Assembly (NCBI RefSeq): GCF_000269865.1
Contig: NZ_AKKV01000031.1
Location: forward strand, 1-64,000
Length of the DNA: 64,000 nucleotides
Direction: 5' to 3'
From: Fictibacillus macauensis ZFHKF-1
GTDB lineage: Bacteria > Bacillota > Bacilli > Bacillales > Fictibacillaceae
Shown here: positions 16,201 to 25,519 of the stretch, one piece after another
Layout: each line of letters opens with the position of its first letter
Numbering within the stretch: position 1 is the stretch's first letter
Notes under the pieces: generated by a model
Databases searched by the model: none
Told to the model about the DNA's origin: nothing
Seen by the model: only the letters and a program-made list of their open reading frames with translations
Position numbers and translations under genes: made by a program

Positions 16201-17025
16201 GAGCGATTAGCGGCAATTGCACGCTATGAAGAGGTTGATGAACAATCGCCACATAAAGAAACCATAGAATCCATTTTAAATTGGCGTTATGCGCATCATG
16301 ACGCTACCGTTACGATGTCGAAACAGTCGGTAAGTGAATTGAAAAAACAGTATCAACCAAACGATGAATATAGTGGACAAGTACTGGCTAAAAGCTTTCG
16401 CTCTGAGCTTGCTGAACGACCGAAATTTATGCAGGCAAAGCAAATGACGGCAGCTGAACGCGGAACAGCCATGCATCTCGTCATGCAACATCTTCCTTTG
16501 CAGCAAGCAATGACAGAGGAACGTTTAAAAGAATGGTTGTTGCACATGGTGGAAAGGGAGCTGTTAACATCAGAACAAGCAGCGACAATCGATGTAACGG
16601 CCATTATGACTTTTTTGCAAACAGGCATTGGAAAAAGACTTCAACAAGGAACGGTTATGCGGGAATTGCCATTTAGTTTAGGCATTAGCGCCCAAGAAGC
16701 ATTTGCGCATTGGAAAGGAAATGCAACCGAACGCGTACTCATTCAAGGGGTCATCGATTGTTTGCTTGTAGAAGAGGATGGCTACGTCTTAATTGATTAT
16801 AAATCGGATGGAATTACAGGGCGCTTTATCGATGGCTTTGAAGGGGCAAAAGATACTTTATTACAACGGTATCGTGTTCAATTACACTTGTACAGCATAG
16901 CGATTGAACGAATTTTAGGAAAACCTGTGAAAGCTTGCTTCTTGTATTTCTTTGATGGCGGTCATTTAGTAGAGGTAAAAAAAGAAAAAGGGGGGATGAT
17001 CGATGAGACTTCTTCATACCGCTGA
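13237..17025 (+). CDS. addA: ATP-dependent helicase/nuclease subunit A
   Basis: The UvrD-type helicase and second nuclease of AddAB. 1262 residues. The 3'-5' helicase motifs are present: Walker A AAAGSGKTAVLVERI (from about residue 30), motif Ia VTFTNAAAAEMRKRI, motif II VDEYQDTN, motif III GDVKQSIYRFR, motif V TIHKSKGLEFPVV, and motif VI VLYVALTRAKEKL. The RecB-type nuclease motif is LIDYKSD near residue 1186. It starts at GTG 13237 with the ribosome binding site GGGAGGAGG in the end of addB. Its last 23 bases overlap sbcD, implying coupled translation. Confidence 0.97.
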   Translation: MKMPEKPTGSQWTDDQWKAIQTHGEDILVAAAAGSGKTAVLVERIITMIRNEQADVDRLLIVTFTNAAAAEMRKRIGEAIEKELHQRPASLHLRRQLSLLNKASISTLHSFCIEVLRKYYYLIDLDPSFRIANETEVELIRQEVLEELFEEHYGKENNEAFIALVDAYTSDRNDLDLQELVLKLYDFSRSHPAPDRWLLEMAAQYNVPNQTIDELPWTKELLHDTVTVLEGARQALQRGLQVTSLPGGPQPYAQTLQEDQAYVEALLNGAQQSWDHLYNAFQSGGFQTIKQARGKEIDAVLKEQVKRMRDSVKKKVTDLKEELFSRNPVSYMLHIEEMAPIITSLVSLVQQFSERFLKEKQERGLVDFSDLEHFCLEVLMAPDSTIEHPQPTEAALDYQSRFVEVLVDEYQDTNLVQETLVKLVSKRTSEQKNLFMVGDVKQSIYRFRLAEPGLFLAKYKAFSKADQGNGVRIDLSKNFRSRQEVLHATNFIFKQVMNEEVGEIQYDEAAALDFGATYYPTSAHQEAEVLLINKATTVYNDDGEDTGETEKSDHETVILEARVMAERIKQMIGKEHEPHMIFDSKRGEMRPVQYKDIVILMRATSAWAPVIMEEFKRQGIPTYAELSSGYFEAVEVGVMLSLLKMIDNPLQDIPVASVLRSPIVGLNGEEMAAVRLAQQKSSYFEAMNAYCDLHPDDDLTKKLAYFLRMLKGFRAAAREGSLADLIWQIYRETGYFDFVGGLPGGKQRQANLRALYDRANQYETTSFRGLFRFLRFIERMQDKGKDLGAARALGEQEDVVRIMTIHKSKGLEFPVVFVAGLNKKFNTQDLSQSVLLHKELGLGTKYINPKLRISYPTIMQLAISRRMKMELLAEEMRVLYVALTRAKEKLVLVGTFDHVAKTVAQWAESIDQEEWLLPAYERMQAKSYFDWIGRAVIRHRDSNALHQLLDFPVHGRGEVYVDASKWQIKTLEASHYDEDGSQEQARQEERLAAIARYEEVDEQSPHKETIESILNWRYAHHDATVTMSKQSVSELKKQYQPNDEYSGQVLAKSFRSELAERPKFMQAKQMTAAERGTAMHLVMQHLPLQQAMTEERLKEWLLHMVERELLTSEQAATIDVTAIMTFLQTGIGKRLQQGTVMRELPFSLGISAQEAFAHWKGNATERVLIQGVIDCLLVEEDGYVLIDYKSDGITGRFIDGFEGAKDTLLQRYRVQLHLYSIAIERILGKPVKACFLYFFDGGHLVEVKKEKGGMIDETSSYR

Positions 17026-18172
17026 TTGGCATTTAGGCAGAACATTAGAAGGAAGAGATCGGTTGGCTGAGCAACAACAATTTCTAGATGAACTGGTGGA
17101 AATTGCTGATACGGAACAGGCCGACGCCATTTTAATGGCTGGTGATGTGTTTGATACGGTTAATCCGCCAGCAGCGGCTGAGGAAATGTTTTACGATGCG
17201 ATGGCGCGCTTAAGTAAGGGGGGCACACGCCCTGTGATTGCCATTGCGGGTAATCATGATCATCCTGATCGACTCATGGCGTCGTCACCGTTAGCATCCA
17301 CACACGGTGTAACGCTCATAGGATTGCCAAAGATGGAATTGTTTCGTTATGGTATTGAGCGAACAAATGAACAGCTAAGTGTGTGTGCCCTGCCCTATCC
17401 GTCAGAATCTCGCTTAAAAGAAATGTTATCTCAATCGGGTGAGGAAATTGATTTGCGCAATCAATATGATGAGTGGGTTGGACGGTATTTTCAACAAATG
17501 GCTGCTCAATTTTCTAGCAGTGATGTGAACGTAGCGATGAGTCATTTATATGTAGCGGGTAGTAAAGAAAGTGATTCGGAGCGCCCTGTTCATATTGGTG
17601 GTGCGTATACCGTAGCAGCAGAAACGCTTCCCCTTGAAGCCCAGTATGTTGCATTAGGTCATCTTCATCGCCCACAGCGCGTAAAGCGAGCAAAAACAGA
17701 GGCACGTTATGCAGGTTCACCTCTCGCATATAGCTTTTCTGAAGCAGGTTATACAAAATCGGTTGTTATGGTGGATCTTCATCCTAAGAAAGAAGCGATT
17801 GTCACAGAAATACCTTTATCGTGTGGCAGACCACTTCTTACGTATGGAGCTCGTAGTGTGAGCGATGTCTTTCGCTATCTTGAAAATGAGTGTCCTGTGA
17901 ATGCATGGGTTGATTTATCTGTGCATGTTTCCGACCGGCTCACGATGGAAGAGATTCAGCAAATACGTAAAGCTCATAAAGGAATTATTCATATTAAACC
18001 AGTGTTTACAGAGCTAACAGAAGATGTATTAACTCATGGGAAAAAGTTATCCATAACTGAGTTATTTCATTCTTTCTATGAAACACAAACCGGGGGAGCA
18101 AAGCCAGATGAGCATGTGATGAACCTTTTTCTTGAGCTGATTGGTGAAGAAGAAGGGAGCGATGCTTCATGA
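17003..18172 (+). CDS. sbcD: nuclease SbcCD subunit D
   Basis: Mre11-type metallo-phosphoesterase that cleaves hairpins and blocked DNA ends with SbcC. 389 residues. Metal-binding motifs in order are ADWHLG (near residue 7), AGDVFD, IAGNHDHPDR, a central MSHLYVAG and YVALGHLHRPQ. ATG 17003 is behind AAAGGGGGGATGATC within the end of addA. The stop overlaps the sbcC start in ATGA. Placing it right behind addAB joins two double-strand-break end-processing nucleases in one mRNA, as in B. subtilis. Confidence 0.96.
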   Translation: MRLLHTADWHLGRTLEGRDRLAEQQQFLDELVEIADTEQADAILMAGDVFDTVNPPAAAEEMFYDAMARLSKGGTRPVIAIAGNHDHPDRLMASSPLASTHGVTLIGLPKMELFRYGIERTNEQLSVCALPYPSESRLKEMLSQSGEEIDLRNQYDEWVGRYFQQMAAQFSSSDVNVAMSHLYVAGSKESDSERPVHIGGAYTVAAETLPLEAQYVALGHLHRPQRVKRAKTEARYAGSPLAYSFSEAGYTKSVVMVDLHPKKEAIVTEIPLSCGRPLLTYGARSVSDVFRYLENECPVNAWVDLSVHVSDRLTMEEIQQIRKAHKGIIHIKPVFTELTEDVLTHGKKLSITELFHSFYETQTGGAKPDEHVMNLFLELIGEEEGSDAS

Positions 18173-21100
18173 GACCTGTTTCCTTAGAAATTACGGGCTT
18201 ACAAAGCTTTCGCCAAAAAGAAGTCATTGAATTTCAATCGTTATGTGGCGGTGGCGTATTTGGTATTTTTGGTCCAACGGGCAGTGGGAAATCGAGTATA
18301 CTAGATGCCATTACCCTTGCTCTTTATGGGAAGGTTGAGCGCGCACCAAGCGGTACACAAGGGATTATGAATCATGGTGAAGATCGCCTAGCTGTTTCAT
18401 TTACCTTTGAATTAGGTGGGTCCGGAATTCGCACGCAATATAAAGTAGAACGACACTATAAGCGGTCAGGCGAACATACGGTACGAACGAGTACGTCGCG
18501 ATTTATGGAACGTGTTGGTGACCAGTGGAGCGTGATTGCAGATAAAGAACGCGATGTAACACAACACGTTCAACAGTTACTCGGTTTAACCATTGATGAT
18601 TTTACGCGTGCTGTTGTTCTCCCCCAAGGAAAGTTTGCCGAGTTTTTATCGTTAAAAGGCTCAGATCGCCGTCAAATGCTACAGCGGCTTTTTCAACTTG
18701 AAAAGTATGGAGATCAATTAAATACAAAGCTAAAAAAACGTGTTGACGATGCGAAAGCGAAAAGTGATCATCTAGTCGCTGAACAAATGGGCTTAGGTGA
18801 AGCTTCAAAAGAACATGTAATGGAAGCGGAACAAGACCATAATAAAGCAAAAACGGAGGCACAAAAGCAAAAAGAAGTGACAGCTCATTATGAAACGCTT
18901 GTAGAACATCATAAAATGATTTGGCAAGGACAACAAGAGCTTAAAGAGGCTGAAACAAAAGTAGCCACTTTACACGAACAAGCATCTGATATGAATAAAC
19001 TAAAACAACGGTTACAATATAGTGAACAAGCACAACTTCTTGCTCCTTACGTAACAGAGGTAGAGCGAGCGACCATAGAGGTAGAGCAGATTACCCAGAA
19101 AGAACGTCAATTGCAAATCCTCGTAACAGAAGCAAAACAGGGGATGGATGAAGGAGAGCGAGCTTATCGAGAAGCACAAGCGCAACAAGCTACCCAAGAG
19201 CCACTGCTGTTAGCTCAAAAAGAGCAAGTAAGTTATGCGGTGAAGCTTGATGCAGAAATGCGAAGTACGCAACATACGTTGGTGAAGAATGAACAATCAC
19301 TGCATCATATAGAAAAAGAAAAACAAAACTTTTTATTAAAGCAACAAGAAGCGGAGCGTTTAGTTGAGAAAGCAGTGCAACGAGAGCGTGAACTCATAGA
19401 AGAAATAGAGCGGAAGAAAGTTACAACACAAGAGAGAGAAACCGTACATGCAGCCTCAGACGTGGTGAATCGTTTGCGTAGTGTTGACGATGCGCTACAA
19501 GAGGTTGTCTTGAAGCAACAAAAAAGTGAAGAAGCTGTGCAAATGTATAGGAAACAGCAGGAAACGTTATTGCAGCAACGACAAATAAATGAGCAAGCAG
19601 TTGTAAAAACAAGTAGTGAATTATTACAGCATTATGATACGCTTTCTGGTCAATTGTATATTTGTCAATGGTTAAAGGAACAGAGCGTCCGTATGGAAGA
19701 AGAAGTGATTGCAGCGCAGCATGAAAAACGCCTGAAGCACCTTGCGGCCCAACTGGCAAATAACTTATCAGAAGGACAGCCTTGCCTCGTATGTGGCTCT
19801 ACTCACCATCCACAACCGATGATTCCTGAAGGCGACCATCGAGATGAGAATGACCTTTTGGAACGGATCAAAACGGTCGTTGTAGCCAGCGGGAAGTTAG
19901 AATCAGAATTAGTAACACTAAGGCATCGTATGGAAGATGTATCATCATCACTAACTTCTTATATCTCAAAAACAGAAGCGGCAGCAACTATAGGTGAACA
20001 GACCGTTTTTAGCGAAGCGTTACCAAGAACAATTGAGGAAATGGAAGAAACGTTGCAAGCAGTAACGTTACAGAAAAAAGAGCTCACTCAAGACCTCATT
20101 GTGCTTCAAGAGTCTTCTCGTACGTTTGCTACTACATTTGGGGAGTTGTCAGCACAGCAATCGGAGTGCAGCGTGCGCATGCAAACTAAACAAGAAGAGC
20201 ATGAGCAGTTTCTTCAAAGTCATGAAGCATTGCGAGAGCAAAAGCAAGGGTTGCATGCAGAATGGCAGCAACATGCTTTTTCATTTGCAGTGGAAGACGT
20301 CGAGCAAGAGAAAGAACGTTTAAAGACATGTGATCGAGAGCGTGAAGAACTAGAAGCAAGACTTGCAAAAGCAAGGCCCTATATTGAGGAACAAGAACAA
20401 GCAGCTAAGGATGCAGTACGCGCTTATACGGAATGGGAGCGGAAAGAAACAGCATTGTTATCTAGCATAGAACTAGAAAAGGAACAGATTACGAAATACA
20501 GTCGTCGCATTCAAGAGATTTGTGAAGGGGAGGATAGTCAAGCGCTTCTGCAGGCTATTACCGAGCAATTAGCCCAACTGAAACAAGCATTGCACCTCTT
20601 AGAAGCACAACGTAAGGAAGCTACGGAAACATATTATTCTCTTGAAAGTGATTGGCGCTCGGCTAAAGATGCGTTGCTTCATGCACAAAAGCGGTGTAAA
20701 GATGCGTTGCGTCACTGGGAAGAGAAACAGCAAGGAGCTCTTTTAACAACATTTGCAGAAGTAAAGCAGCATATTGCCAAGGAAGAAGAACAAACTTCGT
20801 GGCGAAAGCAGTTAGAGAACTATCATCATGAGTATCACCAAGCGCTGCAAGAACAAAATAAGTGGGAGAAGTGGTTAAACGGACGTTCTATCACGGAGGT
20901 TGAACGAAAAGAAAGTCAGCAGCAGTTGAAGAAGGCGCAAGAAGCATTACAGCAGGCACTTCAAAGGTTAGGAGAAAGTGGCGAACAGTACCGATCTGTA
21001 CTCTCCCGCCATGAACGCTACTTGAAATTGGAGAAAGAAAAAGCACAATATGAACAACAATTAAAGACATTAGGGAAACTACAAAGTGTTCTTAGAGGCA

Positions 21101-21570
21101 ATAGTTTCGTTGAATATATCGCACAAGAACAACTCGTGCTCGTAAGTCGTGATGCCTCTGTTCGGCTTGGGCAGTTAACGCGCGGGCGGTATGCGTTAGA
21201 AGTAGATTCAACAAATGGTTTTGTTATTCGAGATGATGCCAATGGTGGAATAAAGCGCCCAGTTTCAACCTTATCTGGGGGAGAAACGTTTTTGACTTCC
21301 TTGTCATTAGCGCTATCTTTATCCGCACAAATCCAACTTCGCGGGGCATTTCCACTTGAGTTCTTTTTCTTAGACGAAGGTTTCGGTACGCTTGATCAAG
21401 ATTTATTAGATACCGTTGTTACAGCGCTAGAAAAACTTCATACATCCGACCTTTCTGTTGGGATTATTTCGCATGTACCAGAATTGCAAGCAAGGTTGCA
21501 GAAAAAACTGATTGTTACACCAGCCACGGCCGAGGGTAGGGGCAGTGCTGTAAAACTTGCCATTCAATAA
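18169..21570 (+). CDS. sbcC: nuclease SbcCD subunit C
   Basis: SMC-like ATPase partner of SbcD (Rad50 equivalent). 1133 residues. Walker A GPTGSGKSS lies at about 35-43. Two very long Gln/Glu-rich coiled coils flank the zinc hook CLVC (about residue 540, CxxC in GQPCLVCGSTHHP). The C-terminal lobe carries the ABC signature LSGGETF (about 1034) and Walker B/D-loop FFLDEGFGTLD (about 1066-1077). It overlaps sbcD by four bases. Last gene of the addB-addA-sbcD-sbcC operon, followed by a terminator shared with the convergent ger operon. Confidence 0.96.
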   Translation: MRPVSLEITGLQSFRQKEVIEFQSLCGGGVFGIFGPTGSGKSSILDAITLALYGKVERAPSGTQGIMNHGEDRLAVSFTFELGGSGIRTQYKVERHYKRSGEHTVRTSTSRFMERVGDQWSVIADKERDVTQHVQQLLGLTIDDFTRAVVLPQGKFAEFLSLKGSDRRQMLQRLFQLEKYGDQLNTKLKKRVDDAKAKSDHLVAEQMGLGEASKEHVMEAEQDHNKAKTEAQKQKEVTAHYETLVEHHKMIWQGQQELKEAETKVATLHEQASDMNKLKQRLQYSEQAQLLAPYVTEVERATIEVEQITQKERQLQILVTEAKQGMDEGERAYREAQAQQATQEPLLLAQKEQVSYAVKLDAEMRSTQHTLVKNEQSLHHIEKEKQNFLLKQQEAERLVEKAVQRERELIEEIERKKVTTQERETVHAASDVVNRLRSVDDALQEVVLKQQKSEEAVQMYRKQQETLLQQRQINEQAVVKTSSELLQHYDTLSGQLYICQWLKEQSVRMEEEVIAAQHEKRLKHLAAQLANNLSEGQPCLVCGSTHHPQPMIPEGDHRDENDLLERIKTVVVASGKLESELVTLRHRMEDVSSSLTSYISKTEAAATIGEQTVFSEALPRTIEEMEETLQAVTLQKKELTQDLIVLQESSRTFATTFGELSAQQSECSVRMQTKQEEHEQFLQSHEALREQKQGLHAEWQQHAFSFAVEDVEQEKERLKTCDREREELEARLAKARPYIEEQEQAAKDAVRAYTEWERKETALLSSIELEKEQITKYSRRIQEICEGEDSQALLQAITEQLAQLKQALHLLEAQRKEATETYYSLESDWRSAKDALLHAQKRCKDALRHWEEKQQGALLTTFAEVKQHIAKEEEQTSWRKQLENYHHEYHQALQEQNKWEKWLNGRSITEVERKESQQQLKKAQEALQQALQRLGESGEQYRSVLSRHERYLKLEKEKAQYEQQLKTLGKLQSVLRGNSFVEYIAQEQLVLVSRDASVRLGQLTRGRYALEVDSTNGFVIRDDANGGIKRPVSTLSGGETFLTSLSLALSLSAQIQLRGAFPLEFFFLDEGFGTLDQDLLDTVVTALEKLHTSDLSVGIISHVPELQARLQKKLIVTPATAEGRGSAVKLAIQ

Positions 21571-21592
21571 CGAAATTTGAATGGAGAGAAAA

Positions 21593-21632
21593 ACATAGAA
21601 GAGACTAGGCTAATGCTTAGTCTCTTCTATGT
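21593..21632. terminator. bidirectional terminator between sbcC and gerAC
   Basis: Fifteen-base stem ACATAGAAGAGACTA / TAGTCTCTTCTATGT with a 10-nt loop. The T-run is weak on both sides. Confidence 0.8.
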
Positions 21633-21642
21633 GTAAAAAGAG

Positions 21643-22764
21643 TTAGTTAATAATCCCGTGATCTTGAACGTTTGTCGTAACATGCGTTTTAATCTTAATT
21701 TTTTGATAAACCCCTTTTCGCCAAGGTCCAAGTTTTTCATAGTGAGAGCGATGATAAGCCATTAATTGTCGGCCAATCCCTAAGCCATCACAATTTGCTT
21801 TTTGTAGTTTATAAATAACACGTTGGGCAAGTTTTGTAAAAGCAGCCGTTAACGTAGCGTTTAGCTTTTTGATTTCGGTAGGACTAGTTAAATGATCATG
21901 TGGAAACTCAATCGCCTCCACTTCTAAATCTAACTTCATATCAATGATTGGTTGGCCTTTTGCATCAAATGTAATGTTCATGTGCGGTTTATTTTTAACA
22001 ACATCAATTGTAATGTAATTAAGCGTAGCTTTAGATTTGTGACCAACTTTTTCAGTAATGCGCGCAAGATCACCTTTAACTCCACGTAATAACAGCAACA
22101 TACTCGCCTCTTTACGATTAAGATCAATACCAGAATACTGGCGATTGTTCATTAGACCGACACCTTTAATAATTACATCTTTTTGTTTTGGCAATTCTTT
22201 AAGAAGTGGAATGGCAATGTCTTGACCATCATCAAAAAGAGGTGGGCATAATTCTTGTAAGTTGTCTCTTGGTAAGTACGTATTGCTTTGTCCACTCTGA
22301 ATGAGGTGACTAATGTATTCCGCGATGAGTACTGTCCCTACTTTTTTCATTTTCAGTATTTGATCAGCGCTACCATCAACAAGCGCTAGTGATGCGCCCA
22401 GTGAGCTTTGTGGATCACGATAAAATACATCCAATAACGGATAAATGCCTTTTTTAGCTAGTGATGTCGAAATAAGTACGACGCGATTTTTTGAAGCATC
22501 GAGGTTCCCTGATAATTTACTATCCATTATTTGTCTCGTTTGCCTTGGAGTATAGCCGATTGCTTCTGCATAATCATTTTCAGGAGGCTGTCCACCCGTT
22601 CCTGTTGAGGCAGGAATGGTTCGCACGATTAATGATGAATGTATTTTTCCTTGAGCAGCATTGTCATAGGAGGCAGCATAAATAAGACGAGCATTCTTTA
22701 AAAGTCGCTGATCCCAGCAACCGGTTAAGACAAGTAAACAGAGTAATGGCAATAAATATTTCAT
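21643..22764 (-). CDS. gerAC: Ger(x)C-family spore germination lipoprotein
   Basis: C subunit of a germinant receptor in the spore inner membrane. 373 residues. The signal peptide ends in the lipobox LTGC with lipidated C16 followed directly by WDQR, a family hallmark (CWDxxEL-type). The rest is the Ger(x)C domain, with the usual C-terminal LQKANCDGLGIGR segment. Its ATG shares one base with the stop of the B subunit gene. Which nutrient is sensed cannot be read from sequence; the gerA-type name refers to the family, not to an orthologue. Confidence 0.9.
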   Translation of the reverse strand: MKYLLPLLCLLVLTGCWDQRLLKNARLIYAASYDNAAQGKIHSSLIVRTIPASTGTGGQPPENDYAEAIGYTPRQTRQIMDSKLSGNLDASKNRVVLISTSLAKKGIYPLLDVFYRDPQSSLGASLALVDGSADQILKMKKVGTVLIAEYISHLIQSGQSNTYLPRDNLQELCPPLFDDGQDIAIPLLKELPKQKDVIIKGVGLMNNRQYSGIDLNRKEASMLLLLRGVKGDLARITEKVGHKSKATLNYITIDVVKNKPHMNITFDAKGQPIIDMKLDLEVEAIEFPHDHLTSPTEIKKLNATLTAAFTKLAQRVIYKLQKANCDGLGIGRQLMAYHRSHYEKLGPWRKGVYQKIKIKTHVTTNVQDHGIIN

Positions 22765-23852
22765 TAGTCTATCCCTTCTTTTCGTTTAAACAATAGCGAG
22801 ATGAGCAAAAGAATAATAGGAATTCCCGCGATAAAAAGATAACTTGTGTTTGACAGAAAGGAACCGATTTTTGTAACTTGCAAATCTTTACTAACAATCA
22901 TCGGCATCCAAATGGTGGCAAAGGCTGCAGCATAAACAGCGTAGCTTTGTTTCGTCATTCCATAAAGCTGTTGTAAGCTTTTTCCTGCCATATATAAGTA
23001 GCTAATATAAGACGTTGTTACTGTAACCATCCAAATGGAAAGAAGTAGCAAGTCCAAGCGTTCAAAGATGCGAGAAGAATAGGCTTTTAGCATATACAAG
23101 ACTGGTTCAGGAACAAGGACAATTTCTTTTGGCGAAAAAGAAATAAGCGCAGTAATAACAATGAAAACATAGATAAGCGTCACTGATAAATTTGCAATGG
23201 TTGCTGCTTTTAATGCTTTTTTTTGGTGTTGCAACATCGGAAAGATGATGAGCAATAGTTCAAAGCCAAGGAGGGAAAGTATCGCGTCTTTACTGCCTTT
23301 AAGTATCGCTAGTAGTCCAGAGTGACCAACCGGTAATAGGTATCGAATATCAACGTCTAAATACGAGTAACAAATCATGCCTACAAGCACCACAATTAAA
23401 AAACTAACAAATCCATGAAAGCGAGCAATGATGCGCAGTGGTTCTTTTGCTAAATAAATAGAAGGAATCATGATTAATAGCAACACCGACCAACGCGGGG
23501 TATCGGACAAAATCCATTCATAAATAATGCGCATGGCAAGCACTAACACGAGACTCGCAGTTGAGAGAAAATAGATGATATAAATGAAACCTAAAATCTT
23601 GCCAGCGTATCGACCGAGGATCAGTGGTAAATATTCAACGAGCGACAGCGACGGAAAACGTTTGGTGAGGGCAATCATAAGATAGATTAACGCATTGACA
23701 GCTAGGCCTCCTACAATGACTGAAATCCAACCATCACCGCCAGCGGATGCTTGAACGGTAAAGGGGAGCGAGAGAATTCCAACTCCAATTTGTGTTTGTA
23801 CGATAAGAAAAGCTAATTGAACGGTACCAATTTTTTCATGATCGTTGACCAC
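22764..23852 (-). CDS. gerAB: GerAB-family spore germination permease
   Basis: B subunit of the germinant receptor, an APC-superfamily permease-like protein thought to bind the nutrient. 362 residues with about ten membrane segments. The first helix carries the family pattern QLAFLIVQTQIGVGILSLP, and there is a cytoplasmic loop with LTKRFPSLSLVEYLP. The start at 23852 lies within the end of gerAA (17-bp overlap), so translation is probably coupled. Expected to be transcribed in the forespore by sigma-G, though I could not identify a convincing sigma-G promoter upstream of the operon. Confidence 0.92.
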   Translation of the reverse strand: MVNDHEKIGTVQLAFLIVQTQIGVGILSLPFTVQASAGGDGWISVIVGGLAVNALIYLMIALTKRFPSLSLVEYLPLILGRYAGKILGFIYIIYFLSTASLVLVLAMRIIYEWILSDTPRWSVLLLIMIPSIYLAKEPLRIIARFHGFVSFLIVVLVGMICYSYLDVDIRYLLPVGHSGLLAILKGSKDAILSLLGFELLLIIFPMLQHQKKALKAATIANLSVTLIYVFIVITALISFSPKEIVLVPEPVLYMLKAYSSRIFERLDLLLLSIWMVTVTTSYISYLYMAGKSLQQLYGMTKQSYAVYAAAFATIWMPMIVSKDLQVTKIGSFLSNTSYLFIAGIPIILLLISLLFKRKEGID

Positions 23853-25338
23853 GACGCCACCCCCTCGTTGTTGTTTGCTGATTGGCTTGTTTCGGATGGG
23901 GTCCTTTTGGACGTTTATTCATAAGCCAGCTTGGCAACCGAATAATCGTATCTTTTACATCGCGCCATTGAAAAGGAGCAAATGGCGAAAAGTAAGGAGT
24001 CCCGAACGATTCAAGCTTACTCAAATGCATAAATAGAAGCATCAGTGCAAAGACAATTCCTAAAAAGCCAAATGTTGCAGCAGCAATCATAAATGGAAAA
24101 CCAAGTATACGAAGGGCTGTGCTCATTTCATTAGACGGTACAGCAAAAGAAGCGATTGCTGTAATGCCAATGACAACGATCATAATATTAGAGACAAGGT
24201 TTGCTTGTACGACTGCATTTCCGATTACAAGACCGCCAACAATCCCAATAGTTGGTGCGATCGGTCGTGGTAAGCGCGTGCCAGCTTCTTTTAATAATTC
24301 TAACGTTAGTTGCATGAACACCGCCTCGATAAAAGGGGGAAAAGGGACATTGATTAAGCCTGCCTGAACAGCGAAAATCATATCAATGGGAATGACTTCA
24401 AAATGGAACGATATTAATGATATATAAAAGGCCGGCACAAGAATGGCGATAATAAAGCTTGCCACTCGAATTAATCGAAAGAAAGAACCTACCATTGAAC
24501 GTGTATTATAATCATCTGGTGATTGATAAAAGGTGAAGAAGGTAACGGGTGCAACTAAAACGGTAGGGCTACCTTCCATTAATATGCCTATTCTTCCTTC
24601 TAATAAATTACCAACTACACGGTCAGGGCGCTCGGTATTCAACAATTGAGGAAAAGGAGATAGGGCCGTATCTTCAATGAATTCTTCTATGTTACCTGGT
24701 GTTAATACAGAATCCACATGAATGGCTTTAATTCGCTTTTCCACTTCATCAATAAGTGTTTGATTAGCTAAACCATCGATGTAGACCATGGAAATTTTCG
24801 TATTAGATAATTCACCAACTACAAAGTTACGGATCGTTAAACTATGATGATTGATACGCTTTCTAATCAGGTGAATATTCGTTTTCATATGTTCAATGAA
24901 ACCTTCATGTGAGCCACGAATGACTTGTTCGTTACCAGGCTCTTCAATGGATCGCTTAACAGGTGAGTACGTATCAAGTGTATAAAAAAATGCTTCTTCT
25001 TCTGTAAAGAGAATACAATACCCATCTGTTAAAGCTTGTTCACCATCTACTAGGTTACACTTTTTCTGAATCGTGATGACAGGCGTTGCGTCTTCGATCG
25101 ATGAGGTGGGCATAAGAAGAAGCGGTTCAATGACGAATGTTTGCACTTTTGCTTCGTCCGTTAAAGAGCTAAGATATAAAAGTTTACCCGGCTTTCCGTT
25201 ATAACGAAGATCTCTAATCATCAAGTCAGCTGTATGTGAAAATTTGTTTTCAAAATACGTAACATTTTTTTCAAGAGAGGTGGAAACAGGGATGATAGAA
25301 GTCCCCTCTCTTTTGTTTTTTTTACGATTATATTTCAT
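23836..25338 (-). CDS. gerAA: GerAA-family spore germination protein
   Basis: A subunit of the germinant receptor. 500 residues: a hydrophilic N-terminal domain of about 240 residues (including ERPDRVVGNLLEGRIGILMEGSP with the family EGR-GI-EGSP block) and about five or six membrane segments toward the C-terminus, ending in a Pro/Lys-rich tail. I start at ATG 25338, which has GAAGGAG upstream; a longer in-frame ATG at 25572 would add 78 unconserved residues and run into the divergent gene's control region. First gene of gerAA-AB-AC. Confidence 0.92.
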   Translation of the reverse strand: MKYNRKKNKREGTSIIPVSTSLEKNVTYFENKFSHTADLMIRDLRYNGKPGKLLYLSSLTDEAKVQTFVIEPLLLMPTSSIEDATPVITIQKKCNLVDGEQALTDGYCILFTEEEAFFYTLDTYSPVKRSIEEPGNEQVIRGSHEGFIEHMKTNIHLIRKRINHHSLTIRNFVVGELSNTKISMVYIDGLANQTLIDEVEKRIKAIHVDSVLTPGNIEEFIEDTALSPFPQLLNTERPDRVVGNLLEGRIGILMEGSPTVLVAPVTFFTFYQSPDDYNTRSMVGSFFRLIRVASFIIAILVPAFYISLISFHFEVIPIDMIFAVQAGLINVPFPPFIEAVFMQLTLELLKEAGTRLPRPIAPTIGIVGGLVIGNAVVQANLVSNIMIVVIGITAIASFAVPSNEMSTALRILGFPFMIAAATFGFLGIVFALMLLFMHLSKLESFGTPYFSPFAPFQWRDVKDTIIRLPSWLMNKRPKGPHPKQANQQTTTRGWRRGQRS

Positions 25339-25519
25339 TGATAGAGACTCCTTCTCATGATGATGAAAAACTTTACTAAAGATAGCTTTTGTCAAAGAGT
25401 AAAAAAGGATACAAAGACGTTTTGATCTTTCTTGAAAAGTTTGTAAATTGACGAAATACCACTCTTTTTGTGATATGATGGAGAAAATAGAAAGTTGTGG
25501 TGTGAGGAGGACAATACAG

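Noticed and set aside
25339-25420. sigma-G promoter for the gerA-type operon
   Set aside because: TGTATCC could be a -35 element, but no CATNNTA-like -10 occurs at the right distance.
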